64,000 nt of DNA from Arthrobacter bambusae (GTDB taxonomy: Bacteria; Actinomycetota; Actinomycetes; Actinomycetales; Micrococcaceae): positions 163,789 through 227,788 of the forward strand of contig NZ_JAUSSZ010000008.1 of assembly GCF_030812595.1 (NCBI RefSeq), in the 5' to 3' direction. How positions within the stretch are numbered: position 1 is the first letter of the stretch; the number at the start of each line of letters is the position of its first letter. The position numbers were made by a program, and so were the translations under genes. The notes beneath the pieces are model-generated. The model saw nothing but the letters and a program-made list of their open reading frames with translations. It was not told the DNA's origin and searched no databases. Shown here in pieces: positions 1-8,516 of the stretch.

Positions 1-247
1 GGCGGCACGCTTGAAGCGTGTGCCTACTAGGTATGCGCTACCGGAGCAGAGGTGAGGACTCTATGTACCAGTCATCCCGAGGTCCCGATATGCCCGTCGA
101 GTTAACGATCCTGCAACTGGATCCCCAAGCGGGCATGTGTCATCGAGATAGGACACGCACAACGACTATCAACAATAGCGGCAAGCAGCGTCAGGGTCAA
201 AATAGGGTTGGACAACTGAGACCCATTCCGAGCCGCTTGGAGATGCC
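1..247. other. Upstream region of the tad locus
   Basis: I see no convincing gene here. A short inverted repeat (CACGCTT at 6-12, AAGCGTG at 14-20) could be the end of a terminator for a gene left of the window. A GGAG five bases before the ATG at 248 serves the prepilin peptidase. A TAGGGT hexamer at 203-208 fits a -10 pattern but has no good -35 partner. Confidence 0.4.
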
Positions 248-901
248 ATGACCGCAACTGCCGCCCAGCCCTTGCTCGTGGCCGCCATCGGGCTCTTGGG
301 GCTGCTCACGAGCCCCCTTGCGGAGCTTCTTACAGCTCGCTCGCTGCCGCGGCTTGGCGGGCTCCCCTCCCCCATTGTGAGGATTACGACGGCGTCAGTC
401 ACCGCCGCGTTATTTGTCCTGCTGACGCTCCGGTTCGGTTTTTCCCCGCAGCTCCCTGCCTACCTGCTGTTAGGGGCGCTGGCAGTACAGCTGTCGCGTG
501 TGGACCTGGCCCACCATTTGCTTCCCAACCCACTGGTGCTATTGCTGCTTGCTGCCGGCCTGGTGCTGTTAACTACGTCCGCCGCACTGACTCCTGAGTG
601 GCCCGGACTCTTTCGAGCGGCGGCCGGCGGCGTCATTTTGTTCCTCGGCTACTTAATTCTTGGATTAATTTCTCCCGGCGGCCTCGGAATGGGCGACGTG
701 AAGCTCTCAGCACCACTCGGAATGTACTTGGGCTACTTGGGCTGGACCCAGCTGTTCTATGGGGGCCTGCTGGGTTTCGTGGTGGGCGGGGTGATGACGG
801 TGCTGATGTTGCGGCTGAAACGCGGAAACAAGCCCTCCGAGGTGGCACATGGGCCCGCCATGTTCGCAGCGGCAATTGGAGTGGTACTGCTTATAGCCTG
901 A
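248..901 (+). CDS. tadV: Prepilin peptidase, TadV/CpaA type (A24 family)
   Basis: A 217-residue, almost wholly hydrophobic protein expected to sit in the cytoplasmic membrane and cleave the leader of Flp pilins and TadE-like pseudopilins. The two aspartates of A24 aspartyl peptidases are visible: D86 in RVDLAHHLLPN and D150 in GMGDVK. It is short, without the N-terminal methyltransferase part of PilD, as is usual for the TadV/CpaA branch. It is the first gene of the Tad locus, but a 270-nt gap separates it from the pilins, so it may be transcribed separately. The ATG follows a GGAG Shine-Dalgarno sequence. Confidence 0.88.
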   Translation: MTATAAQPLLVAAIGLLGLLTSPLAELLTARSLPRLGGLPSPIVRITTASVTAALFVLLTLRFGFSPQLPAYLLLGALAVQLSRVDLAHHLLPNPLVLLLLAAGLVLLTTSAALTPEWPGLFRAAAGGVILFLGYLILGLISPGGLGMGDVKLSAPLGMYLGYLGWTQLFYGGLLGFVVGGVMTVLMLRLKRGNKPSEVAHGPAMFAAAIGVVLLIA

Positions 902-949
902 GCCCACGCCGAGCCTCCCGGTTCCGCTCAGTCACCGGCAGTCCCATGC

Positions 950-1045
950 GTACCAGTACTTGGATGGTACTTAGGCAGAAAAACCGAGTACCGCGGGGCG
1001 CCACTTCGAGTAGGCCGTGGTACGGGTACCGGAAAAGACGAGTAC
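950..1045. repeat. Cluster of GTAC tetramers upstream of flp
   Basis: GTAC occurs at 950, 956, 967, 988, 1020, 1026 and 1042, seven times in 96 bp, with an eighth at 1163. Several lie in GGTAC/AGTACC context. The run is in the non-coding gap between tadV and the first pilin gene and could be a set of regulator half-sites. No family is assigned. Confidence 0.55.
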
Positions 1046-1171
1046 CACTACGCATTGTTTGTTAACCCTCCCAGGCGCAATTCTTGTCCTATCGAAATCC
1101 GAACCGCTAAACGGAATATGTAAGCGGCAGGATTCGTAGGCAAATTCACTTATCTGGGAAAGGTACTTCCA

Positions 1172-1366
1172 ATGGAATCTCTTATGATCAACGTCATCGC
1201 TTTCGTCGCCGGCGTCAAGGACCGCCTCACATCCTCCGAGAAAGGCGCAACGGCGGTTGAATACGGCATGCTCGTCGCTTTGATCGCGGCAGTCATTGTC
1301 ACGGTCGTTGGCCTCCTCGGCGGAAAGATCAACACTGCCTTCACAGCGATCAACTCAGCGCTCTGA
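1172..1366 (+). CDS. flp: Flp/Fap-type pilin 1
   Basis: A 64-residue pilin precursor. The leader is basic and ends at G25. The mature part begins ATAVEYGMLVALIAAV, with glutamate E30 at +5 relative to the cleavage site followed by Y31 (the Flp EY signature) and one hydrophobic segment of about 20 residues. TadV should cleave after G25, and the mature subunit polymerises into the Flp pilus driven by CpaF, TadB and TadC. A GGAAAGG precedes the ATG. A strong hairpin directly downstream could lift expression of this gene over the rest of the operon. Confidence 0.9.
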   Translation: MESLMINVIAFVAGVKDRLTSSEKGATAVEYGMLVALIAAVIVTVVGLLGGKINTAFTAINSAL

Positions 1367-1387
1367 ATACACCCGATGATCTCCGAC

Positions 1388-1433
1388 CCGGGCCGGTCAC
1401 GCCGAGGAATTCCTCAAGGCGCGGCCGGCCCGG
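1388..1433 (+). terminator. Intercistronic hairpin between the two pilin genes
   Basis: A perfect 9-bp stem, CCGGGCCGG at 1388-1396 with CCGGCCCGG at 1425-1433, encloses a second palindrome GAGGAATTCCTC (1404-1415). It is followed by ACCTTTAT, a weak U-rich tract. It looks like a leaky terminator or an mRNA-stabilising 3' end for the first pilin gene. Confidence 0.6.
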
Positions 1434-1454
1434 ACCTTTATAGGGGGAAACACA

Positions 1455-1616
1455 ATGAACAAGTTCTTCCAAAGGCTTCGGGTCTCTGAAATTGGGGCAA
1501 CCGCAGTCGAATATGGCCTGCTCGTCGCACTAATAGCGGCAGTCATCATCGCAACCGTGGCGCTTCTTGGACCGGAAGTTCAGTCCGGATTCCAAACTGT
1601 CGTCGATAGTCTCTAA
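1455..1616 (+). CDS. flp: Flp/Fap-type pilin 2
   Basis: A 53-residue second pilin. It has a short basic leader (MNKFFQRLRVSEIG), predicted cleavage after G14, then ATAVEYGLLVALIAAV, with E19 at +5 and Y20 as in the first pilin. The C-terminal part differs from pilin 1 (GPEVQSGFQTVVDSL), so this is a diverged paralogue rather than a recent copy. AGGGGGAAA lies just upstream of the ATG. It could be a minor subunit or an alternative major pilin. Confidence 0.85.
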   Translation: MNKFFQRLRVSEIGATAVEYGLLVALIAAVIIATVALLGPEVQSGFQTVVDSL

Positions 1617-1627
1617 AGGCGTCGGAA

Positions 1628-2041
1628 ATGCGTCCCGAAAAGAGATCAGGATCCGAGGCCGGCGCCGTCGCAGTCGAATTTGCCTTGATACTTCCGATTT
1701 TCCTAGTGCTGGTGCTCGGCATTTTCGAGTTCGGGCGCGGACTCAACATCCAGGTCTCCCTGACAGAAGCTTCTCGGGAAGCGGCCCGCTATGCCTCAAT
1801 CCACCAAACGGATTCTGGATACAGCGTGACTGCCGCCCAAGACGCAGGAGTCGCCGCTGCGCCGTCCGTGGCTTTATCTCGGTCTAACATAAGCGTCCAA
1901 TCTGTGGGCTCAAACCCTTGCAACGTCGTCGTCACAGTGGCTTACACCACACCGTGGATGACCGGGTTTCCCGGCTTGGTTCCCGGGATGCCATCACAAC
2001 TCAGCCTGCAAGGCAAAGGGGTAATGCGATGTGGCGGCTAA
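1628..2041 (+). CDS. tadE: TadE-like pseudopilin
   Basis: A 137-residue protein of the TadE family. Residues 11-31 read AGAVAVEFALILPIFLVLVLG without the last residue, with a possible TadV cleavage site after G12 and glutamate E17 at +5, followed by a single membrane segment and a soluble domain. Two cysteines occur late in the protein. TadE proteins are minor pseudopilins needed for Flp pilus assembly. The gene begins 11 nt after pilin 2, and its last codons overlap the start of the next gene. Confidence 0.82.
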   Translation: MRPEKRSGSEAGAVAVEFALILPIFLVLVLGIFEFGRGLNIQVSLTEASREAARYASIHQTDSGYSVTAAQDAGVAAAPSVALSRSNISVQSVGSNPCNVVVTVAYTTPWMTGFPGLVPGMPSQLSLQGKGVMRCGG

Positions 2042-3048
2042 AGCGAGACGATCCCGAGCGTGGAGTGGTGGCCCCGCTCACCGCTCTCCTCATGGTTGCG
2101 CTACTTGGCATGGCAGCGTTCGCCATCGACGTCGGCTCAATGTATTCGGAACATGCCCAACTTCAAAACGGCGCAGACGCCGCCGCGCTTGCCATCGCGC
2201 AAGCCTGCGCCAAGGATCCGAATTCCTCAGACTGCACTGGACCGGCATCCGCCGCAACCACGCTTGCAGGGAACAACGCCTTGGACGGCGTCACCAATGT
2301 GCCTGCTGCGACCGTCAATCTGGCGGCTTCGACGGTGGACATCACCACTCAGTCGCGCGATACCTCAGGGAACAATCACTTCTCCCTGGTGTTCGCACGC
2401 GTGCTCGGCATTCAAAGTACCAACATCGAGGCTTCGGCTCAGGCCACGTGGGGGCCACCGAGCAATGCGGGCGCCTTCCCACTTGCATTCTCAGACCAGT
2501 GCTGGGATTTGAGCGGATCCACTCCGTCGGGCGATCTTCAGAAGATTTCCTGGAAACCGGGAATCACGTGTACCAACGCTTCCGGCCACACGATTCCTGG
2601 CGGCTGGGGTTGGCTGACCCAAAGCTCTCCGTGCTACTCAACCACACAGGCCGGCAGCACCAGCATCGGGTCGGACCCCGGTAACAATTTTCCAGGCGCT
2701 TGCCAGTCTGTACTTCAGGGCTGGGTCGACACTCTCGACGGCGGCGGCGCGGTAAAAGTACTCTTTCCGGTCTTCGACACAGCGACCGGGAGTGGAAATA
2801 CGGGGTCGTTCCACATTATTGGCTACGCGACGTTCAACATTGTGGGTTGGAAATTTGGCAGTAACGGCAGCCCCTACATTTATCACAACACAAACGCCGA
2901 CCTTGGTAACCCAAATTTGGCCTGCGCAGGCGGCAACGATCGCTGCATTATCGGACAGTTCATCAAATACCAATCAATTGGCACCGCTGGTGGCGGCGGA
3001 GGAACCGGGGCAGACCTCGGAACCCTCAATGTCCACCTCACCAAATAA
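2029..3048 (+). CDS. TadG-like pilus assembly protein
   Basis: The ATG at 2029 is preferred over an upstream in-frame ATG at 1918 because the latter lies deep inside tadE, while AAAGGGG sits just before 2029. The 339-residue product starts MWRLKRDDPERGVVAPLTAL, has one N-terminal membrane segment followed by IDVGSMYSEHAQLQNGADAA, the signature of Tad/TadG N-terminal domains, then a long extracellular cysteine-containing domain and a glycine-rich stretch near the C-terminus. It has no von Willebrand domain that I can see, so it is a short TadG-like form. A role at the outer face of the membrane in pilus assembly or anchoring is inferred. Confidence 0.75.
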   Translation: MWRLKRDDPERGVVAPLTALLMVALLGMAAFAIDVGSMYSEHAQLQNGADAAALAIAQACAKDPNSSDCTGPASAATTLAGNNALDGVTNVPAATVNLAASTVDITTQSRDTSGNNHFSLVFARVLGIQSTNIEASAQATWGPPSNAGAFPLAFSDQCWDLSGSTPSGDLQKISWKPGITCTNASGHTIPGGWGWLTQSSPCYSTTQAGSTSIGSDPGNNFPGACQSVLQGWVDTLDGGGAVKVLFPVFDTATGSGNTGSFHIIGYATFNIVGWKFGSNGSPYIYHNTNADLGNPNLACAGGNDRCIIGQFIKYQSIGTAGGGGGTGADLGTLNVHLTK

Positions 3049-3099
3049 CAAACCCAAACTGGGAGCTCAACTCCATAGTCAAACTAAGGGGAAATCAAA

Positions 3100-3855
3100 T
3101 TGAAAACTCGCCTACTGGGAGGCATAGTCGCAATTGTCCTGGCAATCGCCGGCACGTTGCTGTTGGTCACATACGTACAAGGATCGGAAGCCCGGGCACA
3201 GAAAGACCTCCAGCCCGTGGACGTACTGGTCGTCGAAAGTAAGGTTCCGGCCGGCTCTGACCTGCAAACGGTCAAGGCCGCTGTCAAGCTCACTTCATTG
3301 CCCGCCGCTTCAGTGCCCAGCGGAGCGCTAAAGAGCCTAGATGGGCTCGACGGTAAAGTTTCAGGGGTCGACCTGCTACCCGGAGAGGCACTCCTAGGAG
3401 CGCGACTCGTTGACCCGGCAAGCCTGGCGGCCCCGGGCTCGGTGCCGGTTCCGGCCGGACTCCAGGAGATTTCACTTCACTTGGACGCGCAGCGCGTCGT
3501 CGGTGGACGACTCGCCGCCGGAGACACTGTTGGCGTCGTGATCCTGCTCGATGATTCTGCCGCCCAAGGCGCAGCAGGCGGCAGTGCCCAGATGGTCTTC
3601 CACAAGGTATTGGTCACCAGCGTCCAGCGGGCTGCTTCGCAGGCGAAGACCACCAGCCAGCCAGCGTCTGGCCAGGAGCAGGCGAATACTCAATTGCCGG
3701 AAGGCGCGTTCATCGTGACCTTGGCCCGAAGTGACGTCGATTCTACGAAGATCGCCTTCGGGGCAAAGTATGGAGATATTTGGCTAACCAAGGAACCTTC
3801 GACTGCAAGCGTTGGGCCGAATGTCGTAATCAAGCGAGCCGAGGTCCTGCAATGA
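3100..3855 (+). CDS. cpaB: CpaB/RcpC-like Flp pilus assembly protein (SAF domain)
   Basis: A 251-residue protein with a TTG start preceded by AAGGGG. It has one N-terminal membrane anchor (residues 5-25) and then a SAF-like domain (about 40-110) where CpaB family members carry LPGEALLGARLVD-type sequence. In Gram-negatives CpaB supports the outer membrane secretin; here no secretin is encoded, as expected for a monoderm, so it probably acts at the cell wall. The stop overlaps the ATG of cpaE by 4 nt, indicating translational coupling. Confidence 0.8.
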   Translation: MKTRLLGGIVAIVLAIAGTLLLVTYVQGSEARAQKDLQPVDVLVVESKVPAGSDLQTVKAAVKLTSLPAASVPSGALKSLDGLDGKVSGVDLLPGEALLGARLVDPASLAAPGSVPVPAGLQEISLHLDAQRVVGGRLAAGDTVGVVILLDDSAAQGAAGGSAQMVFHKVLVTSVQRAASQAKTTSQPASGQEQANTQLPEGAFIVTLARSDVDSTKIAFGAKYGDIWLTKEPSTASVGPNVVIKRAEVLQ

Positions 3856-5048
3856 GTCGCTTCTTGGTCATCACACCAAACGCTGAGTTTGAACACCGCG
3901 TCAGGCAAGCCACTGACGGCATGCATGGCGAGATCCAATCCATTACCGCTGATTTTCTTCCACCTAGTCCAGACGACGTGTTGCGCGTCCTGTCCGGCGA
4001 ACTGTTGGAAGTGTTGATTCTGGGACCTGGTCTGGCGTTGGAAGACGCCTTTCGCCTGGCAAGCCTGTTCGATCTTCAATACCCGGAGATCAGTGTTGTC
4101 CTTGCCGCTGCCGATCAGACGCAAGTGGCATTGCCCGCAATGCGAGCCGGAATCCGCGATTTGCTTCCCCCGGACTCTGGGGTGGACACGATTCGTATCC
4201 TGCTAGAGCGAGCGAGCCTTGCAGCTGCCGGCCGCCGACGTGGATTGGGGGCAACTGTTGAGGGAGAACGACCGGGCGGGCGGATTATCGCCGTGATGTC
4301 GCCCAAGGGTGGAGTCGGGAAAACGACGATTTCCACCAATCTGTCCGTGGGTCTTGGCAAGCTCGCCGGCATGGGTGTGGTGGTGGCCGATCTTGATCTA
4401 CAGTTCGGCGACGTCGCCTCCGGCCTTCTCCTCGAACCGCAAAAGACCATCGCGGACGCCGTAACCGGGGCGGCCGTTCAAGACAGCATGGTCTTGAAGT
4501 CTTACCTCTCCGTCCATCCGGCCGGCATTTACGCGCTATGCGCGCCTCACAATCCGACCCAGATCGAAAACATCTCTGCCGACCAGGTTGGACATCTCTT
4601 GGAACAACTTGCGAACGAATTCCAATACGTCGTGGTGGACACTGCCCCGGGACTTGGCGAGCACGTGCTGGCAACTCTCGAGCGTGCTACCGATGTTGTG
4701 TGGGTGTGCGGAATGGACATCCCCAGCATCAAGGGCTTGCGGACGGGGTTGGACGTACTCGACGAGATTGGCCTGCTACCTCGGCATCGCCACGTGGTAT
4801 TGAACTTCGCTGACCGGCGGAGTGGACTCTCGTTGGCTGATGTGGAAGCGACGATCGGTTGTCCGGTCGACGTCACCTTGCCTCGTTCCAGAGCACTGCC
4901 GTTTTCCACAAACAAGGGCATTCCGCTTCTGCAGGACGGTTCCAGGGATGCCGCGGCGAAAGGCCTCCGAACCTTGGTTGACCGGTTCAAGCCGGGCTGG
5001 GAGGCCCGACCTCACAAACAACTGCACCGAAGGGCGGTAGTCCAATGA
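3852..5048 (+). CDS. cpaE: CpaE/TadZ-like pilus localisation ATPase (MinD/ParA fold)
   Basis: The 398-residue reading uses the ATG at 3852, which overlaps the cpaB stop; an earlier in-frame ATG at 3780 lies inside cpaB and is rejected. Residues 1-110 form a degenerate receiver-like domain. From about 144 a MinD-type domain follows with the deviant Walker A PKGGVGKTT (K152 and K157), a VVADLDLQFGD switch and a VVVDTAPGLG motif. TadZ/CpaE proteins recruit the pilus machine to a specific cell site. It is coupled to cpaF by another 4-nt ATGA overlap. Confidence 0.88.
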   Translation: MSRFLVITPNAEFEHRVRQATDGMHGEIQSITADFLPPSPDDVLRVLSGELLEVLILGPGLALEDAFRLASLFDLQYPEISVVLAAADQTQVALPAMRAGIRDLLPPDSGVDTIRILLERASLAAAGRRRGLGATVEGERPGGRIIAVMSPKGGVGKTTISTNLSVGLGKLAGMGVVVADLDLQFGDVASGLLLEPQKTIADAVTGAAVQDSMVLKSYLSVHPAGIYALCAPHNPTQIENISADQVGHLLEQLANEFQYVVVDTAPGLGEHVLATLERATDVVWVCGMDIPSIKGLRTGLDVLDEIGLLPRHRHVVLNFADRRSGLSLADVEATIGCPVDVTLPRSRALPFSTNKGIPLLQDGSRDAAAKGLRTLVDRFKPGWEARPHKQLHRRAVVQ

Positions 5049-6487
5049 ACCTCTCCAAGCGCCTCGACTCAGCACGGGGAATCGCGCCGGTCCCCACGGC
5101 AACAAGTCCGATGGGCGATCCTTGGTCCGCTCCGAGAAGCTCCGGGCCTGACCCGGCTACCTTCGAGGCTGATTCACTGCCCGGCTCAGCAGAGACCAGC
5201 CAAGCTCTCGGGGCGATCAAGGAACGCACCAGTGAAGCGCTCTACGAGCGGATGGGGGCACGGATCTCGGACACGAACATGGACGAAGCCGAACTTCATC
5301 AGTTCGTCAAGGATGAACTCCGCGCAGTTATCGATGAGGACGAAATTCCACTGAGTTCGGCAGAGCGTCAAAGGCTTGTCCAAGAGATCGCCGACGACGT
5401 CTTAGGACTGGGGCCGCTTCAGCCTTTCCTCGATGATCAGGACATAACTGAGATCATGGTCAACGGTGCCGAGCGGATCTACGTTGAGAGTGCCGGAAAG
5501 CTCTACCGGACGAGTGCCCGTTTCACGTCCGAAGAGCATCTTCGCAAAATCATCGAACGGATCGTGTCAAAGGTGGGCCGTCGAATCGACGAATCGTCGC
5601 CTTTGGTTGACGCACGCCTTGCCGATGGCTCACGCGTGAATGCGATCATCCCGCCCCTGGCTGTCAATGGGTCGTCGCTGACCATTCGTAAATTTGCCCG
5701 GGTACCGCTCACTGTCCAAAATCTCATTGCCCTGGGCACCCTGAACCCTGAGATGGCGGAGTTGCTGCATGCTTGTGTCCAAGCCCGCCTGAACATCATC
5801 GTCTCGGGCGGTACCGGTACAGGCAAGACGACTCTGCTCAATGTTCTCTCCGGGTTCCTTCCCGCCGACGAGCGCATCGTCACCATTGAGGATGCTGTGG
5901 AGCTCCAACTGCAGCAGGAGCATGTTGTCCGTCTGGAGAGCCGGCCGCGCAACATCGAAGGCAGAGGTGAAATCTCCATTCGTGACCTCGTGCGGAACTC
6001 CTTGCGCATGAGGCCCGACCGGATTGTTGTCGGGGAGGTTCGCGGTGGCGAATCCTTGGACATGCTCCAGGCCATGAACACGGGCCACGATGGTTCGATC
6101 TCCACTGTCCACGCAAACTCTCCGCGCGACGCCGTAGCACGATTGGAAACTCTCGTACTGATGGCCGGCATGGATCTGCCGTTGAGGGCCATCCGAGAGC
6201 AGATCGCGTCTGCCGTCAACCTGATCGTACACATTTCCCGCCTTCGCGATGGCACACGGCGCGTCACCCACGTTACCGAGGTGCAAGGCATGGAAGGCGA
6301 CATAGTGACCTTGCAGGACGCTTTCACTTTTGATTACTCAGCAGGTATCGACGCAAATGGGCGGTTCCTCGGACGGCCAATACCCACAGGAGTGCGGCCA
6401 CGTTTCGTTGACCATTTCGCCGACCTGGGAATACAGATTTCACCCGCCATATTTGGATCCTTGCAAATGGGGGGTGGACTGAGGTGA
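5045..6487 (+). CDS. cpaF: CpaF/TadA-type secretion ATPase
   Basis: A 480-residue hexameric secretion ATPase that powers Flp pilus polymerisation. The N-terminal domain (about 70-240) precedes the Walker A GGTGTGKTT at 255-263, the aspartate box around TIEDAVELQL, a Walker B region RIVVGEVRGGE, and the His box TGHDGSISTVHANS. The first ~60 residues are a flexible proline-rich extension. Both ends of the gene overlap their neighbours by 4 nt. Confidence 0.93.
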   Translation: MNLSKRLDSARGIAPVPTATSPMGDPWSAPRSSGPDPATFEADSLPGSAETSQALGAIKERTSEALYERMGARISDTNMDEAELHQFVKDELRAVIDEDEIPLSSAERQRLVQEIADDVLGLGPLQPFLDDQDITEIMVNGAERIYVESAGKLYRTSARFTSEEHLRKIIERIVSKVGRRIDESSPLVDARLADGSRVNAIIPPLAVNGSSLTIRKFARVPLTVQNLIALGTLNPEMAELLHACVQARLNIIVSGGTGTGKTTLLNVLSGFLPADERIVTIEDAVELQLQQEHVVRLESRPRNIEGRGEISIRDLVRNSLRMRPDRIVVGEVRGGESLDMLQAMNTGHDGSISTVHANSPRDAVARLETLVLMAGMDLPLRAIREQIASAVNLIVHISRLRDGTRRVTHVTEVQGMEGDIVTLQDAFTFDYSAGIDANGRFLGRPIPTGVRPRFVDHFADLGIQISPAIFGSLQMGGGLR

Positions 6488-7431
6488 ATCCCACGAGTCC
6501 AGTCTTTCTCGCGCTCGGCGTTGTCTTCGCGTTCTTGGCGTTGTGCGTCGTGGTCTTCGTAGTCCTTGGTTCGCGGAATTCAGGCATTGCCCTGTCCCGG
6601 CGCCGCCCTGGAGGGGCCGTCCAAACGTCCGCGCTTACCAAGGTGACTACATCGGCCGTCGCCTTCGTCGACAGCACCGTAGGGAAATCCCGTTCATACG
6701 GAACCCGGGCACGCTTGGAAAAGGCGGGAATCAAGATGAAGCCCGCGGACTATATCTTGCTGGTGACTTGCTCGGCCTTCGTTGCAGGAATAGTCGGTTT
6801 CATCATGAGCGGCTTTATCTTCGGCTTGCTTTTGTTGATCGCTGCACCTTTCGTTGCAAAGCTCATTGTGGGCGTGCTGACGGGCCGCCGCCGGGCGAAA
6901 TTCGAGCTCCAACTCGGTGACACCATCCAGATGCTCTCGGGGGGCATGCGAGCAGGGCACAGCCTGCTCCGTTCAATCGATGCCGTGGCTCAGGAGTCCG
7001 AGTCTCCTACCCGCGAAGAGTTCGCCCGCATAGTAGCGGAGACCCGGCTCGGGCGCGATTTGAGGGATTCGATGAGCGATGCTGCTGACCGTCTCGATAG
7101 CGAAGACTTCGTCTGGACTGCCCAGGCCATCGAGATCCACCGGGAGGTAGGTGGCGACTTGGCAGAGGTCCTGGATCACGTCGGTGAAACCATTCGTGAG
7201 CGGGCCCAGGTCAAAGGCCAGGTTCGCGCTCTAAGCGCCGAAGGACGTCTCTCCGCGTATATCCTCATCGCCCTGCCGATCGGAATGTTTCTATACCTCA
7301 CCCTGACAAATCCCGTATATATCGGACTGCTTTACTCCAACCTTCTCGGTTGGATCATGATCGTCACTGCCGTTATCTTGCTGGTGCTTGGGGCCTTCTG
7401 GCTCAACCGTGTCGTCAAGATCAAGTTCTGA
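6484..7431 (+). CDS. tadB: TadB-like pilus platform protein (T2SSF)
   Basis: A 315-residue integral membrane protein starting at a GTG that overlaps the cpaF stop (GTGA). It has an N-terminal membrane segment, a pair around residues 90-135, a cytoplasmic T2SSF domain with the region LSGGMRAGHSLLRSID, and two C-terminal membrane helices. TadB and TadC form the inner membrane platform on which CpaF acts. The order cpaF-tadB-tadC is the standard one for the family. Confidence 0.87.
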   Translation: MNPTSPVFLALGVVFAFLALCVVVFVVLGSRNSGIALSRRRPGGAVQTSALTKVTTSAVAFVDSTVGKSRSYGTRARLEKAGIKMKPADYILLVTCSAFVAGIVGFIMSGFIFGLLLLIAAPFVAKLIVGVLTGRRRAKFELQLGDTIQMLSGGMRAGHSLLRSIDAVAQESESPTREEFARIVAETRLGRDLRDSMSDAADRLDSEDFVWTAQAIEIHREVGGDLAEVLDHVGETIRERAQVKGQVRALSAEGRLSAYILIALPIGMFLYLTLTNPVYIGLLYSNLLGWIMIVTAVILLVLGAFWLNRVVKIKF

Positions 7432-7440
7432 GGGGTTGCT

Positions 7441-8331
7441 ATGAGTCCTATTGCATGGCTGTTCGTAGCACTGATTGTCGTTCCGATTGCGGGGATGGCT
7501 TGGTCTTTCATTTCGGTAGACCGTGCCGGACTGGCTACAGTCCGAGCGAATTTAAGACGAAGCCCAGGACGGCTTCAACAGGCAGAGCCAGAAGCGCAGC
7601 GGATCCTCGTCAAGGAACTTGGCCTTCGTTTCACGCCCAAGGGATACGTCGCTTGGCTGGACAAGCTTCTCGCGCGGGCCGGTCGGCCGGCGGGAATCCC
7701 TTTGGAGCGACTGCTCATTGCCAAACCGGCACTTGCGCTTGTTGCTGGGCTTTTCGGCCTCTATTTCTTCCTCCAAGCCCCGAGCGGGCCAGGCTTCCTT
7801 CTGTACCTGTTCGTCGTTGCGTTGTGTTACATGGTGCCGGATGTCATGATCCACAGCCGTGGTGCGAAGCGCCAGGAAGCCATTCAACTGGAACTCCCGA
7901 ACACCCTCGACCAGATGTTGATCTCGGTCGAGGCGGGTCTGGGATTCGAGGCAGCGATGTCAAGGGCGGGCCAAAATGGTTCGGGCCCCCTGGCCTCGGA
8001 ATTCCTTCGTACCTTGCAGGACATGCAAGCCGGGCGCAGCCGCAAAGACGCATATCTGGCGCTCTCCAGCCGTGCGGATGTTCCAGAATTAAGAAGCTTT
8101 GTGCGTGCAGTCGTTCAGGCTGACACCTACGGAATCGCCATAGCCAACGTTCTTCGAACGCAGGCGTCGCAGATGCGCATCAAGCGTCGTCAGCGGGCTG
8201 AAGAGAAAGCGATGAAGCTTCCGATCAAGGTTCTCTTTCCGCTCATGTTGTGCATACTCCCCGTACTCTTCATTGTGGTCATGGGGCCAGCGGTCATCAA
8301 CGTAATCAACAACTTCATGGGGGCGTTCTGA
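7441..8331 (+). CDS. tadC: TadC-like pilus platform protein (T2SSF)
   Basis: A 296-residue partner of TadB. It has an N-terminal membrane helix, two central helices (about 100-140), the cytoplasmic T2SSF domain containing LDQMLISVEAGLGFEAAM, and a C-terminal hydrophobic pair ending LPVLFIVVMGPAVINVINN. It follows tadB after 9 nt with GAGGGG before the ATG. It is the last gene of the pilus locus; two hairpins and convergent truA follow. Confidence 0.87.
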   Translation: MSPIAWLFVALIVVPIAGMAWSFISVDRAGLATVRANLRRSPGRLQQAEPEAQRILVKELGLRFTPKGYVAWLDKLLARAGRPAGIPLERLLIAKPALALVAGLFGLYFFLQAPSGPGFLLYLFVVALCYMVPDVMIHSRGAKRQEAIQLELPNTLDQMLISVEAGLGFEAAMSRAGQNGSGPLASEFLRTLQDMQAGRSRKDAYLALSSRADVPELRSFVRAVVQADTYGIAIANVLRTQASQMRIKRRQRAEEKAMKLPIKVLFPLMLCILPVLFIVVMGPAVINVINNFMGAF

Positions 8332-8373
8332 CCAGGCTCCCATAACCAGCGCATCTGGGGCGCTACTGACAGG

Positions 8374-8445
8374 CCACCCGCCACCCCAGAACCGCGGGTG
8401 GTCTTCGCAGGCCCCCTCCCCGGTACCCAGAGCCGGGAGGGGGCC
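8374..8445. terminator. Double hairpin between convergent tadC and truA
   Basis: The first stem pairs CCACCCGC (8374-8381) with GCGGGTGG (8394-8401). The second, stronger stem pairs GGCCCCCTCCCCGG (8410-8423, one bulged C) with CCGGGAGGGGGCC (8433-8445). There is no long T run, so bidirectional termination is inferred from position and stem strength. Confidence 0.6.
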
Positions 8446-8474
8446 GTCCAACGTCCAAGGCCGTCCAACGTCCA
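8442..8474. repeat. Two-copy 17-bp tandem repeat
   Basis: GGCCGTCCAACGTCCA occurs at 8442-8457 and again at 8459-8474, one base apart. The first copy begins inside the 3' arm of the preceding hairpin. Confidence 0.85.
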
Positions 8475-8516
8475 GGCGCGTCCGGGAAAGCTCGCGGGAG
8501 ACCGCCAGCCCTGAAC

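Noticed and set aside
18..251. A 77-codon frame at the left edge
   Set aside because: Poor start context, arginine/threonine-rich unrelated composition, and it runs into the tadV start. Probably not a gene.
2029..3048. A start at 1918 for the TadG-like gene
   Set aside because: It would overlap tadE by more than 100 nt. The ATG at 2029 has a Shine-Dalgarno sequence and begins the family-like region.
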